Assembly: GCA_020853775.1 (NCBI GenBank)
Contig: JADYYH010000049.1
Span: 1-61,617, forward strand
Length of the DNA: 61,617 nt
DNA from: Nitrospira sp.
Lineage (GTDB): Bacteria; Nitrospirota; Nitrospiria; Nitrospirales; Nitrospiraceae
Direction of reading: 5' to 3'
A program made the translations under genes and the position numbers. The notes under the pieces are model-generated. The model saw only the letters and a program-made list of their open reading frames with translations. It searched no databases and had not been told where the DNA came from. Positions 19,642 to 28,854 of this stretch are shown one piece after another. Numbering within the stretch: the first letter of the stretch is position 1; every line of letters begins with the position of its first letter.

Positions 19642-20127
19642 ATGGCGAGACGCTCACGTACGACGTTGATGTGGCATGGACCGCTGATGGTCGCGCTCTG
19701 CCTCGCCCTTGCGCATTGCTCCCACGATATTCACGAGAAACGCGCCGATACCATCAAAGGTCATGTCGAATCATTCTACGACCATTTGACGCATGATCGA
19801 GTCGCTGCCGCCGTTCGTGAGAACGAAGCCATCGAGCACCTCTCCACCCAATTGGGAGAGATCGTCACCCGCCGGGTCAATCAGCCCGGCAGCAATCAAA
19901 TCGATCGTGAATGGACGGACCTTCGCACAGCCAATGAAACCGCCGCACAAAACTGGCTCGCGCTAGGGCAATATCTTTCGATCAAAAAACAATATGCGCA
20001 ATCCCGGGCAACCTACCAGCGGGTCATCGACACCTATACCGGCGCCACCGAACGAACCTATCGGGAACAAGCGGCGCGAGCCATTCGCGACCTGGATATG
20101 CTCAGTCCTTCTCCCGCCCCTCGATAA
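19642..20127 (+). CDS. Small lipoprotein with helical repeat-like domain
   Basis: A 161-residue protein with a signal peptide ending in a lipobox (LALAHC), so probably membrane anchored on the periplasmic side. The mature part is helical; the segment around WLALGQYLSIKKQYAQSRAT and the following YQRVIDTY resembles a tetratricopeptide unit. GGGAGGCG precedes ATG 19642, which I prefer over the upstream ATGs at 19618 and 19627. The next gene, another lipoprotein, starts 25 bases after its stop, so the two are probably co-transcribed. Function is unknown. Confidence 0.75.
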   Translation: MARRSRTTLMWHGPLMVALCLALAHCSHDIHEKRADTIKGHVESFYDHLTHDRVAAAVRENEAIEHLSTQLGEIVTRRVNQPGSNQIDREWTDLRTANETAAQNWLALGQYLSIKKQYAQSRATYQRVIDTYTGATERTYREQAARAIRDLDMLSPSPAPR

Positions 20128-20152
20128 CCAGAACCGCCGGTCAACTCGAACT

Positions 20153-20704
20153 ATGCGATACGCTGCACCTCGCCTGATGATTGTTCTGATAGGACTCAGC
20201 CTGCTCCTGCCCGGGTGTGTCCATAGAATTCAGGTCACTCCTGCCTCGAACGGCCCGACCGCGATCACGATCCCTGTCGGCGCGCAACTTGACGTGCCGT
20301 TTCTCGCTATTGAAGGCGCTGACCACATGCCCGGCATTCCAATGCTCGATTGGCCGGCACCAGATCTGCGTGGAGCCATCATCCATTACCTTGCTGGCCG
20401 GCAGACGTTCAGATCGATCGGAACAGATCCTGCTGAGCTCAAAATGGTGGTGAAAGCCTGGCTCACCCTTCGAGCGCCGGATCGTTATCTGTATCGAGTC
20501 CATCTGGAGGCCGATCTATCTGCTCCAGGACAGGGGGCCTTTAAGACCTATGCGGCCGAAGGGGAAGCCTTGGGATCGTCAGTGCGGTGGATTACCGCTT
20601 CGGACCAAGAGCCTATCGATGAAGCCACCTCCCAGGCATTCCAGCAATTAGCGACTCAACTCGAGCAGGATCGAGATCTCATCATGACACACACCAGACA
20701 GTAG
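20153..20704 (+). CDS. Lipoprotein of unknown function
   Basis: A 183-residue protein. The signal peptide has a hydrophobic core (MIVLIGLSLLLPGC) and a lipobox Cys, giving a membrane-anchored lipoprotein. The mature domain is mixed alpha/beta with a strand KMVVKAWLTLRAP and a second YLYRVHLEADLSAPG. It looks like the components of small lipoprotein families that share a DUF330- or YajG-type fold, but I cannot assign it. ATG 20153 is chosen because the signal peptide starts there; the longer frame from 19994 lies inside the preceding gene. It follows that gene closely. Confidence 0.72.
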   Translation: MRYAAPRLMIVLIGLSLLLPGCVHRIQVTPASNGPTAITIPVGAQLDVPFLAIEGADHMPGIPMLDWPAPDLRGAIIHYLAGRQTFRSIGTDPAELKMVVKAWLTLRAPDRYLYRVHLEADLSAPGQGAFKTYAAEGEALGSSVRWITASDQEPIDEATSQAFQQLATQLEQDRDLIMTHTRQ

Positions 20705-21124
20705 GCCGGCACCCCCATCGACGGCATCTCACCCCGTCGCCACCCGCTTGACTGAAACATATGCGACCCGTCCCTGAGCCAAGCCTATTCGGCCTACGCA
20801 TTTGCCATCCTGTCGCGACAAGCCTTTGATCATCCCGTATACATTCAGATACGGCTACGTATCGCATCAGATACAAATGTCCGTCTGATACTGCGAAATT
20901 TCACCCAGCATCTTCCGCACAATCTGGAGTTGCCTCGTTTGAAGGCCTATTCTGTTCTCGCTAGCAGAAACGGCTCCGTGCCCTCCTGGCATCGGCTTTG
21001 CTTTCTCCCCTGCCTGCGTTTCCAATCCGATCACCACTGACAGGTGAGGGCTCCTGATCACCGGAGTCGGCTCGCGCGGGAGAGGGTTTCATCCCTGCCG
21101 TTGTCGTGGAGAAAGTGCTCGCGT
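20705..21124. other. Gene-free stretch with a small hairpin
   Basis: About 420 bases with no convincing gene. GATACG at 20848-20853 and CGTATC at 20858-20863 form a perfect 6-bp hairpin, and several GATAC/GTATC units recur within 20835-20895. The region should contain the promoter of the DUF2235 gene. Short minus-strand frames here show no family features. Confidence 0.4.
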
Positions 21125-22321
21125 GTGTCCAAACGTGTGATTCTGTGTTTCGATGGTGAATGGGACTGCCCTCCGGACCCGGGCGTTTGGAGCTTTTCAT
21201 CACTGCATTCCCCCAAGCAGCCTCGATCTGGCGCCCAGCTCGGTTCGCTTCCCTCTACGAATGTCTTCCGACTCTATCAGTCGATTCTTCCTCGCTCCTG
21301 CGATGGGCGGATACAGCAGAAATGGTATGAACCGGGTACCACGATACCCTGGTTCCATCGCTTCCGCGATGGTTCGTTTGGATACGGATTGGATCGTACA
21401 ATCCTTCAGAGCTATGCCTACCTTGCGGCCACCTATGATCCTGGGGACGAGTTGTATCTGTATGGCTTCAGCCGAGGGGCCTACATTGCTCGCTCGCTTA
21501 TAGGATTGCTCACCCTCGCCGGCCTTCCATCTCCCATGCTGCTTAAGGGAGATCCTCTCAGGCTGGTACGGGAGGCAGCACGCCTACCCTCGGCGTCGAG
21601 AGATGCAGCCACCTATCTACGCGAATGCCTTACGACAATGGTCGCAGATCCTGATAATCACGTCTTCGATGAGGCCTACCGGGTGTATCGAACCCTGCAA
21701 CTCGCCTCTCAAACATCGGGATGGACCCCTGGCCGGCGCAGAGTTGGCGCCGAGATTACGGTCACGTTGCTAGGACTCTGGGATACGGTGGGCCCGCTGG
21801 GGATTCCAACGAACGCGCTCCGCTGGCTGAACGAACACCGCTACAACTTTCGGAATACCGAGTTGAGTCCCATTGTGCAACAGGCCTGTCATGCGCTCGC
21901 CATCGATGAACATCGAGCCGATCACAATGCAACACTGTGGACCTCCCCGCCCAAAGCCGCACAAATCATTGAACAACGATGGTTTGCCGGAGCGCATGGA
22001 GACCTTGGCGGGACGTATCCTGATCGAGAGTTGGCCGACGTTTCCTTGGCCTGGATGCGGAGGCAGTCGATGGCAAAGGGATTGGCGCTGGCGTCAGACG
22101 GACTACTCGAAGCACCGAATATGTTAGGCCCCATTCATGACTCGTTTAGCGAATGTTTTGGCGGATTTCGAAAGTGGATCCACCCACGATTCTATCGGCC
22201 TGTGATGCAAACGGGCACGGGCACAGAAGTTCTAGACGAATCTGTTCACACCCGGCTCCTTCACGCTCCTGTCTACAGACCAAGAAATGAAGGACTGAAC
22301 AACCTCCTCACCTTTCGCTGA
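21125..22321 (+). CDS. DUF2235 alpha/beta-hydrolase (Tle1-like phospholipase family), orphan
   Basis: A 398-residue protein of the DUF2235 family, whose characterised members are type VI secretion phospholipase effectors of the Tle1 group. The start of the family is visible (KRVILCFDGEWD), then the nucleophile elbow G-F-S-R-G in LYLYGFSRGAYIARS, the LLGLWDTVGPLG motif, the ALAIDEHR motif and the AHGDLGGTYPDRELADVSL block with its conserved His and Asp. No type VI secretion or immunity gene is in the window, so an ordinary intracellular hydrolase role is equally possible. GTG 21125 has GGAG upstream; GTG 21044 is an alternative. Confidence 0.88.
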   Translation: MSKRVILCFDGEWDCPPDPGVWSFSSLHSPKQPRSGAQLGSLPSTNVFRLYQSILPRSCDGRIQQKWYEPGTTIPWFHRFRDGSFGYGLDRTILQSYAYLAATYDPGDELYLYGFSRGAYIARSLIGLLTLAGLPSPMLLKGDPLRLVREAARLPSASRDAATYLRECLTTMVADPDNHVFDEAYRVYRTLQLASQTSGWTPGRRRVGAEITVTLLGLWDTVGPLGIPTNALRWLNEHRYNFRNTELSPIVQQACHALAIDEHRADHNATLWTSPPKAAQIIEQRWFAGAHGDLGGTYPDRELADVSLAWMRRQSMAKGLALASDGLLEAPNMLGPIHDSFSECFGGFRKWIHPRFYRPVMQTGTGTEVLDESVHTRLLHAPVYRPRNEGLNNLLTFR

Positions 22322-22543
22322 CTTATGAGCTCTCCGTTATGGCGTCTGGCACCGACTCATGCCGACCGACGCTGCCATGCCCCCTTCGTGAGCCCTCAGT
22401 AACCGCCCTTCATTTTTCCGCAGACGCGTCCCGATCGGTCCCCTCGATCGCAGTACCCTGTTCGCAGACGACCTCATCGGACCTGAGCAAGATATTCTCT
22501 GCAGCGATGTGTATTGGGCCAGCGAAGGCGCGAGGAGGACCGC

Positions 22544-22906
22544 ATGAACCATCCATCGCAAAGAAAGCTTCTCGCTCACTGCATTCTTTCGGATGTGGCC
22601 ACGGGCTGCGCGGAGCAGGGAAAGATTTTTGATGTCGGACCGGACGGTGCTCAGCGCACAACCTTTTACCATCTCATCGATGGGGACCATCTCGCCGTGA
22701 AGATTCAAATCCCGGACGAACGGCGACCGGTCTCAGTACGTCTGGCCAAAGTGAGCTGGATCCAAGGAGAACGATGTGGCGTGGAACTGCTTGTCATGGA
22801 CGTCGATGAGCGAATGCGCCTCCACCGCGTTCTTGAAGCGAACGTACCCTTGGAATTGGAGTTTCGAGATTCGCAGGCAGAATTGACGATTAAGGCCGCA
22901 GAGTAG
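22544..22906 (+). CDS. PilZ-like domain protein
   Basis: A 120-residue protein with the strand pattern of a PilZ domain: a short basic N-terminus (SQRKLLAH), a GKIFDVGPDGAQ segment where PilZ proteins have D-x-S-x-x-G-x, then LAVKIQIPDERRPVSVRLAK and WIQGERCGVELLVMD. The canonical c-di-GMP residues RxxxR and DxSxxG are degenerate, so ligand binding is uncertain. A perfect AGGAGG site precedes ATG 22544. It heads a run of small genes that ends at 24176. Confidence 0.65.
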   Translation: MNHPSQRKLLAHCILSDVATGCAEQGKIFDVGPDGAQRTTFYHLIDGDHLAVKIQIPDERRPVSVRLAKVSWIQGERCGVELLVMDVDERMRLHRVLEANVPLELEFRDSQAELTIKAAE

Positions 22907-23052
22907 ATGGGAAAGATCTCAAACACGTTTTCTCACAAGGCCGGCCGTCACGCCAACCGATACCACCAAGGAGGTACTTCATTCAGGTCTATCGCAGCAG
23001 CCACCCAGGTTCTACCCTTACACATAGGCACTGGACGATGGAGGAACCCACA

Positions 23053-23289
23053 ATGAGCTGTTCGCGCTGTAGCGGATGTATGGTCGAAGATTTTCTCCTC
23101 GATATGGAAGATTCCTCAGGTCCTATGTGGCTTCCTGCATGGCGCTGCATGAATTGCGGGAATGTAGCGGAGCCCCTCTTGGAGCGAAACCGGCAGACAC
23201 AGGGCGCTACCACGAGCTGCAGTGCCTCTTCAGGTAAGAGAGACGGCCGGGCCCCAAGCAGAGAACGCCTAGCTGATTTGGCCGCCTAA
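23053..23289 (+). CDS. Small zinc-ribbon-like protein
   Basis: A 78-residue protein with two cysteine pairs: CSRCSGC near the N-terminus and CMNC about 30 residues later (WRCMNCGN). This CxxC...CxxC spacing fits a zinc ribbon. The tail is polar and disordered. GGAGG eight bases before ATG 23053 supports that start over ATG 23038. Such short proteins often regulate or bind nucleic acid or partner proteins, but no specific role can be read. Confidence 0.65.
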   Translation: MSCSRCSGCMVEDFLLDMEDSSGPMWLPAWRCMNCGNVAEPLLERNRQTQGATTSCSASSGKRDGRAPSRERLADLAA

Positions 23290-23325
23290 ACGATCCCAGG
23301 ACCTAACCTCCATGGAATACGTAGC

Positions 23326-23505
23326 ATGTCCATTGATGTAGAGCTGGCCCTCGTATTGGGACTGTTCATGATCGGCGCAGTGGTGCTGGCCATCGACAAT
23401 CTCGTGTATGCATTGTCCAAGCGCATCCGTCGTTGGATGCGCAATCGAAAATCGCTCCCCCGTACCCCACCGGCCTTCACCTCGACACAGAAGAAACGAT
23501 TTTAA
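23326..23505 (+). CDS. 59-residue single-pass membrane protein
   Basis: A short frame from ATG 23326 to TAA 23503-23505. It encodes an N-terminal membrane segment (LALVLGLFMIGAVVLAIDNL) followed by a very basic tail (KRIRRWMRNRK) and a polar end. The charge distribution predicts the tail in the cytoplasm. It sits 36 bases after the zinc-ribbon gene on the same strand. The hydrophobic/basic organisation argues that it is real, although no strong ribosome-binding site is visible. Confidence 0.5.
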   Translation: MSIDVELALVLGLFMIGAVVLAIDNLVYALSKRIRRWMRNRKSLPRTPPAFTSTQKKRF

Positions 23506-23631
23506 TGGAATCCGGAAGAAGCCTGCACGGCCCTTCGCACAGGGAAGAACCTCAGCCTAGGCCATTGAGCCTCCTCACCTGCAAGCAACGCGACAGATTC
23601 CGCTCCCGGTGATCCAAAAAAGGAGGCAGCC

Positions 23632-23781
23632 ATGACGCACAGTTCACCTGACACAATCACACGCGAGAATGCCCGGGCGAACTCCGCAACAGGCATCCCT
23701 CAGACTCTTCTCTTCTTCATCTTGAAGCAATTGGAGACGGATCGTCCTGTCGAGCAGCTACACCAGGACCACGTGCGATGA
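23632..23781 (+). CDS. 49-residue small protein coupled to the next gene
   Basis: A short frame from ATG 23632 with a near-perfect ribosome-binding site (AAAAAAGGAGG, six bases upstream). It encodes a polar N-terminus and a hydrophobic-to-amphipathic segment (QTLLFFILKQLETDRPVEQL). Its TGA at 23779-23781 overlaps the ATG of the next gene in the arrangement ATGA, a strong sign that both are translated together. Function is unknown. Confidence 0.6.
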   Translation: MTHSSPDTITRENARANSATGIPQTLLFFILKQLETDRPVEQLHQDHVR

Positions 23782-24176
23782 CGGTGAATGCCAGGGATAT
23801 CTTCCGCGATGCCGCAATCGTCTACGGGGTGACGTTTGCAACCGGGTTGGCCATGGCTGTGCTTGGAGTACACCTGCAGGGCAGCCCCTCAACGGCCTAT
23901 ATGGGAAATCTGTTCTCCGGAGCGCTTGGCTTTACCGTCGCCGCCCTACGGGTCCCCAACAACCGGACAGAACATCTGGCATGGGTCGCGGCAACCGTCT
24001 GGATCTTCAACTTGGCAAACATTGCCATGGGGATACAAACGAGTGCATCGTGGATTCGCAGCGGCTTCACTCTGATCTTCATGGCTACGCTGGGCGGAAC
24101 CTTGGCCATGATTCTCACGCTTACGTCACCATCTCATCGTAGAACAGCGGCTGGACGCAAAGAAGGGCCGGCCTAA
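23778..24176 (+). CDS. Small four-helix membrane protein
   Basis: A 132-residue protein with about four membrane segments (such as VYGVTFATGLAMAVLGVHL, LFSGALGFTVAALRV, LAWVAATVWIFNLANIAMGI and SGFTLIFMATLGGTLAMILT) and a basic C-terminal tail. Its start codon overlaps the stop of the preceding 49-residue gene. I do not recognise the family. A membrane partner role with the preceding small protein is likely from the coupling. Confidence 0.72.
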   Translation: MTVNARDIFRDAAIVYGVTFATGLAMAVLGVHLQGSPSTAYMGNLFSGALGFTVAALRVPNNRTEHLAWVAATVWIFNLANIAMGIQTSASWIRSGFTLIFMATLGGTLAMILTLTSPSHRRTAAGRKEGPA

Positions 24177-24190
24177 TCAAGATCGGCCCT
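24164..24190. repeat. Inverted repeat between convergent genes, possible weak terminator
   Basis: AGGGCCG at 24164-24170 pairs with CGGCCCT at 24184-24190 across a 13-base loop. The repeat spans the end of the small membrane protein gene and lies between two convergent transcription units. No T-run follows, so a terminator function is uncertain. Confidence 0.4.
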
Positions 24191-24248
24191 CCAGAGACTC
24201 AAACACGTGTGCTATTGAATGGAGCTCCAGCAGGTGGAGTTCCACCGT

Positions 24249-25679
24249 CTAACTCCGTTCGGCCGAGGAAGGGATCGGTGCAACAGGCGGCTGCCCTTCA
24301 GGCGTCCATCCGCCACCAAGCGCCTTATACAGTTGCACAATGGACACCAGATGCAACCGATGTGTTCCCATAAGGGACAATTCGGCTTCAAACAGGTTGC
24401 GTTGCGCGATCAAGACATCCAGATAATTTGCCAACCCGCCTTTATAACGAAGGTTCGCCAGGCTCAGCGCTGATCGCAAGGCCTCGACCTGCTGCAACTG
24501 CGCAGCGCGCTGTTCACGCACCGTCCGCACCGCCACCAGTGAGTCCTCGACTTCTTTAAATGCAACCAACACGGACTGCTCGTACTGCGCCAAGGCCTGT
24601 CGGGCCTGCGCCTCAGCCGCCCTCTGTTGAAACCCCAGGATTTGCGCGTTAAACAATGGGCCGGTCAGGCCCGCTCCCGCCTGTCCGAATGCGGTTTCGT
24701 TGGCGACGAGGCGGGACAGGTGAGGACTTGCCACACCCAAAATACCGGTGATGCTGAGCTTTGGAAATCGATCGGCCTTAGCCATCCCGATGCGAGCCGT
24801 GGATGCGGCGAGGTCCTGTTCGGCCTGCAGAACATCCGGACGCCGCTGAAGAAGTTCGGAGGGAAGACCGGCAGGCACCTCCGGAGGCAGGACCTGGTCC
24901 GTTAAAGAACGACCGCGGACAATGCGGCCCGGGTTTCGCCCAAGCAGCACACTCAGCTGGTTTTCCTTCTGCACTTTTTGACGCTCGAATTCCGCCGCCT
25001 TCGCCGCAGCATTCGCACGTTCCGCCTCGAATTGATCGGCATCAAGTTTTGAAATCATGCCCTGTCGCAAACGAGCCTGCGCGATCCTAACGGACTCTTC
25101 CCAGGATTTGAGCGTACGATGAGCGATATCGAGCTGCATATCGAACTGCAACAGATCAAAATAGGCTTCCGCGACTCCACTGACTAATTGCAGCACAATA
25201 GCGCGACGATTCTCCTCCCGAGACAACAGCTCCCCTCGAGCCGCCTCATTCGACCGGCGAATACGCCCCCACACATCCAGTTCCCATGACAGATTCCCCT
25301 GTAGGTAGTAATTGAACGGGTTGGGAAACCCGGGAAATAGAAAATTTGATTTTCGACCAAGGATCGGTGCGTTTGAGGTCACGCTCAACTGCGGGGCGAA
25401 ATCCGTCTTCGCGATAAACAGACGCGCTTGATACTCTTCTACCACCGCTGCCGCGCGCTTGAGGTCTTTATTTTCCTCTAATGCCGTGCGAATGAGCTTT
25501 TGCAGTTCCTGATCTTTCAACAATTCCCACCAGGGCGTATTGGCAATCGATGTGGCGTCACTGCCCGGCTCGGCCATGCGAAATGCATCCGGCGTCGTCG
25601 CATCGGGACGGCTGAAATCAGGGCCGACCGCGCAGGCTGTCAAAAGAGTCGAGGAAAGCACCCATGCCAGTCTACGCAT
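24249..25679 (-). CDS. Outer-membrane efflux channel lipoprotein (NodT/OprM family)
   Basis: A 476-residue outer-membrane factor that forms the exit duct of a tripartite efflux pump. A signal peptide ends in lipobox LLTAC followed by AVGPDFSRP, the usual start of NodT/OprM proteins. Two repeats of the OEP domain follow, with the conserved WWELLKDQELQKLI, YLQGNLSWELDVWGRIRRS and RRPDVLQAEQDLAASTARIG motifs. ATG 25679 has AAGGAG about 13 bases upstream; a start at 25709 would lie inside the pump gene. It overlaps the stop of the RND pump gene by eight bases, so it is the last gene of the operon. Confidence 0.95.
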   Translation of the reverse strand: MRRLAWVLSSTLLTACAVGPDFSRPDATTPDAFRMAEPGSDATSIANTPWWELLKDQELQKLIRTALEENKDLKRAAAVVEEYQARLFIAKTDFAPQLSVTSNAPILGRKSNFLFPGFPNPFNYYLQGNLSWELDVWGRIRRSNEAARGELLSREENRRAIVLQLVSGVAEAYFDLLQFDMQLDIAHRTLKSWEESVRIAQARLRQGMISKLDADQFEAERANAAAKAAEFERQKVQKENQLSVLLGRNPGRIVRGRSLTDQVLPPEVPAGLPSELLQRRPDVLQAEQDLAASTARIGMAKADRFPKLSITGILGVASPHLSRLVANETAFGQAGAGLTGPLFNAQILGFQQRAAEAQARQALAQYEQSVLVAFKEVEDSLVAVRTVREQRAAQLQQVEALRSALSLANLRYKGGLANYLDVLIAQRNLFEAELSLMGTHRLHLVSIVQLYKALGGGWTPEGQPPVAPIPSSAERS

Positions 25680-28600
25680 GCTGATAATCACGCTCCTTTT
25701 GAGGTTCATCCGGTCCTGCGGGCACGGAAGGTGGAGGCTGACTTTTCCGGCCGCGCCTCAGCGAACGGATCAGAACAAAAAACAGCGGCACGAAGAAAAT
25801 TGCCAAAAATGTCGCGGCCAACATGCCGCCGAACACGCCCGTCCCAATGGAGTTTCTGCTGGCGGCGCCGGCACCCGTCGCCACCACCAGGGGAACGACG
25901 CCAAGAATAAACGCCATCGATGTCATCACGATCGGACGGAACCGCAGCTTGGCCGCCTCAATCGTGCCCTCCAACAAGGGATGCCCCTCTTCATATCGCT
26001 TGTTCGCAAACTCCACGATGAGAATAGCATTCTTCGCCGAGAGGCCGATGAGCGTCACCAGACCGATTTGGAAATAGATGTCATTGGTCATCCCCTTGAG
26101 CCAGACCGCGCTCAATGCGCCGAACAACCCGATGGGAACCGCAAGAATCACCGCAAAGGGGACCACCCAGCTTTCATACTGCGCAGCCAGCACTAAAAAC
26201 ACCATCAACAATCCGAAGCCGAAGGCGTAGAGCGACTGATTGCCGACCATGCGTTCCTGATAGGAGATGCCGCTCCAATCAATTGCATAGCCTTTCGGGA
26301 CCAGCACTTCCTTCCCCAGTTTATCCAGCGCATCCAATACCTGACCGGAGCTGACTCCGGGAGCCGCCGAACCCAGCACAAGCGCCGTATTGTACCCGTT
26401 GAAATGGGTCACGGGATCGGGGCCGCTGCTGAACTCTGTGCTCACCACCGTATCCAACGGAATCATGGTCGGACCCTGCGCGCCGACAGCCCGCACATAA
26501 ATCTTGGCGATGTCGTCGGGGGTCGATCGGTACTGCGCCTCAGCCTCTGTCTGCACACGAAAGACGCGGCCGAACTTGACGAAGTCATTGATGTACAGGT
26601 TCCCGAAGTACGCTTGGAGCGTATCGAAAACCTCAGAAATAGGTACCCCCAGCGCCTTGGCGCGCTCGCGATTCACCTTGGCAAAAATTCTTGGCGCGCT
26701 GACACGAAAACTCGTTCCGATGGCCCCGATGGCGGGGTTCTGCCGCGCCTTGGCGACAAACTCCTGCGCCACCGCCGAGAACTTATTGAAGTCGCCGCCG
26801 CTCGGATCCTGCAGCTGCACGGAAAACCCACCCGTTGCACCGAGCCCGCGAATCGACGGGGCGTTGAAGGCAAGGATCAGCGCCTCTGGAATCTTGGCAA
26901 ATTCTCCATACGCCGCGCCGATCAAGGATTTGACATGCTGCTGCGGCGCCTTGCGGTCGTCCCAATGTTGGAGCGGCACGAACATGGTCGCCGCATTGGG
27001 GCCACGCGTACTAAAGACGAAGTTCTGTCCGGAGAGGGCATCCGTCGAGTGAATCGCCGGATTGGCCAAGTAATAATTTTCGATCTTGCTCAGCACCGCA
27101 TCCGTACGCTGCTTCGACGCCCCATCGGGAAGTTGCACGATCGTAATAAAATACCCCTGGTCTTCTTCCGGCAGGAAGCTGTTGGGAATGACCCTGAACA
27201 ACAAAAACACGCCGGTCAGTAGCACGGCAAACACCGCCACCGACAGCAGGCGCCGGGTCAGCGCCACCCCGACCGTCGAGATATAGCGCCCCTGCATCCA
27301 GGAAAAGGTCCGATTGAACAGGCCGAACAACCCGTGGTGTCGTTCCTCGCCAGGCTTGAGCACGAGAGCGCAGAGCGCAGGGCTAAGCGTCAACGCCACA
27401 AAACCGGAGATAATCACGGCAATGGAAATCGTAATGGCGAACTGCTTGTACAACTCCCCGGTGATGCCGCCAAGAAAGCCGACGGGCACGAACACCGCGC
27501 ACAGCACGAGCACAATAGCGATCACCGGCCCAGTCACCTCTTCCATCGCCCGCTTCGCCGCGTGCTTCGCCGACAGTTTCCCCTGGGTCATGTGCCGTTC
27601 GCAATTTTCTACGACGACGATTGCATCGTCCACCACGATGCCGATGGCCAGAACCATTCCGAACAACGTAAGGGTATTGATCGAAAAGCCCAGCGCCTGC
27701 ATGCCGGCGAAGGTGCCGATAAGGGATACCGGCACCGCAACGCCCGGAATCAACGTCGCGCGCCAGCTTTGCAAGAACAGGTAGACCACCAGGATGACGA
27801 GCACCATCGCTTCGGCTAGCGTCTTCACGACTTCTTTGATCGAGACATCGATAAAGCGCGTGGTGTCGTAGGGAATATCGTACGACACACCGGCGGGAAA
27901 TCCCTTGGAGACCTCGGCCAATTCGGCGCGAAGCCGCTTCACCGTTTCGAGCGCATTCGCTCCCGGCGAGAGGAACGTCAGCAAAAACACATTCGGCTTG
28001 CCGTTCCAGCGCCCTTCCAGCGTATACGATTGCGCCCCCAGTTCAACACGGGCCACGTCCTTTAAGCGGACCATCGCCCCGTTCGGCATGGCGCGGACAA
28101 TCATCTCCTCGAAGTCTTTTACTTCCGTAAGGCGGCCTTGCGTAATGACGGGGATGGTCAGCTCGGTGCCCTTCAAGGCCGGTTCACGGCCGATGGTTCC
28201 GGCGGGGAAATCCCGATTCTGCTCACGAACGACATTCGCAATATCCGTCGGCATGAGACCGAGCTGGGCCATGCGGATCGGATCCAAGATCAGCCGCATC
28301 GAATAATTCTGAGACCCAAACACCACCGCATTGCCCACCCCGCGGAGACGCTTCAGGTTGTCGAGGACGCGAAGAATCGCATAGTTGGAGAGATAGACCG
28401 TGTCATGCGTGGGATCAGTCGAACTCAAGGCGACAACGGCCAACAGGTCCGGCGAGACCTTGTTGATGCTGATGCCTTGCCGGACCACTTCGGGCGGTAA
28501 CTGCGGCTCCGCGAGTTTCACCCGGTTCTGCGTCTGCACTTGTGCAATGTCAACGTCCGTGCCGATCTCGAAGGTCAATTTGATCGACATGTGGCCGTCG

Positions 28601-28854
28601 TTCGTACTGGTGGAATCGTAGTACAGCAGATTGTCGATGCCGGGCAGTTGCACCTCTATCGGACGCGCCACCGAATCAGCCAGGATCTCCGCATTGGCGC
28701 CCGGATAGTCGGCTTCGATCTGCACGACAGGCGGGGTGATTTCGGGGAATTGGGCGATGGGGAGCGCCTGCAAGGCGACCAAACCCAGCACCATGATGAC
28801 GATCGACAACACCGATGCAAAGATCGGGCGGTCGATAAAGAAATGTGAGATCAC
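25672..28854 (-). CDS. RND multidrug efflux pump, HAE1 family (AcrB/MexB-like)
   Basis: A 1060-residue inner-membrane proton-driven pump, the usual length for the HAE1 group. The N-terminus is typical (FFIDRPIFASVLSIVIMVLG), followed by ALPIAQFPEITPPVVQIEA. The proton-relay region in TM4 is GIVVDDAIVVVENCERHM, with the two adjacent Asp residues. Two large periplasmic loops separate TM1-2 and TM7-8. The C-terminus has the TM10-12 block GLSAKNAILIVEFANK. It overlaps the adaptor gene by four bases upstream and the channel gene downstream. Substrates are likely drugs, detergents or metabolites; they cannot be read from sequence. No regulator gene is adjacent. Confidence 0.96.
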   Translation of the reverse strand: MISHFFIDRPIFASVLSIVIMVLGLVALQALPIAQFPEITPPVVQIEADYPGANAEILADSVARPIEVQLPGIDNLLYYDSTSTNDGHMSIKLTFEIGTDVDIAQVQTQNRVKLAEPQLPPEVVRQGISINKVSPDLLAVVALSSTDPTHDTVYLSNYAILRVLDNLKRLRGVGNAVVFGSQNYSMRLILDPIRMAQLGLMPTDIANVVREQNRDFPAGTIGREPALKGTELTIPVITQGRLTEVKDFEEMIVRAMPNGAMVRLKDVARVELGAQSYTLEGRWNGKPNVFLLTFLSPGANALETVKRLRAELAEVSKGFPAGVSYDIPYDTTRFIDVSIKEVVKTLAEAMVLVILVVYLFLQSWRATLIPGVAVPVSLIGTFAGMQALGFSINTLTLFGMVLAIGIVVDDAIVVVENCERHMTQGKLSAKHAAKRAMEEVTGPVIAIVLVLCAVFVPVGFLGGITGELYKQFAITISIAVIISGFVALTLSPALCALVLKPGEERHHGLFGLFNRTFSWMQGRYISTVGVALTRRLLSVAVFAVLLTGVFLLFRVIPNSFLPEEDQGYFITIVQLPDGASKQRTDAVLSKIENYYLANPAIHSTDALSGQNFVFSTRGPNAATMFVPLQHWDDRKAPQQHVKSLIGAAYGEFAKIPEALILAFNAPSIRGLGATGGFSVQLQDPSGGDFNKFSAVAQEFVAKARQNPAIGAIGTSFRVSAPRIFAKVNRERAKALGVPISEVFDTLQAYFGNLYINDFVKFGRVFRVQTEAEAQYRSTPDDIAKIYVRAVGAQGPTMIPLDTVVSTEFSSGPDPVTHFNGYNTALVLGSAAPGVSSGQVLDALDKLGKEVLVPKGYAIDWSGISYQERMVGNQSLYAFGFGLLMVFLVLAAQYESWVVPFAVILAVPIGLFGALSAVWLKGMTNDIYFQIGLVTLIGLSAKNAILIVEFANKRYEEGHPLLEGTIEAAKLRFRPIVMTSMAFILGVVPLVVATGAGAASRNSIGTGVFGGMLAATFLAIFFVPLFFVLIRSLRRGRKSQPPPSVPAGPDEPQKERDYQHA

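Noticed and set aside
21125-22321. A type VI secretion effector-immunity island
   Set aside because: Only the DUF2235 gene is present; no VgrG, PAAR, Hcp or immunity-type lipoprotein gene is adjacent.
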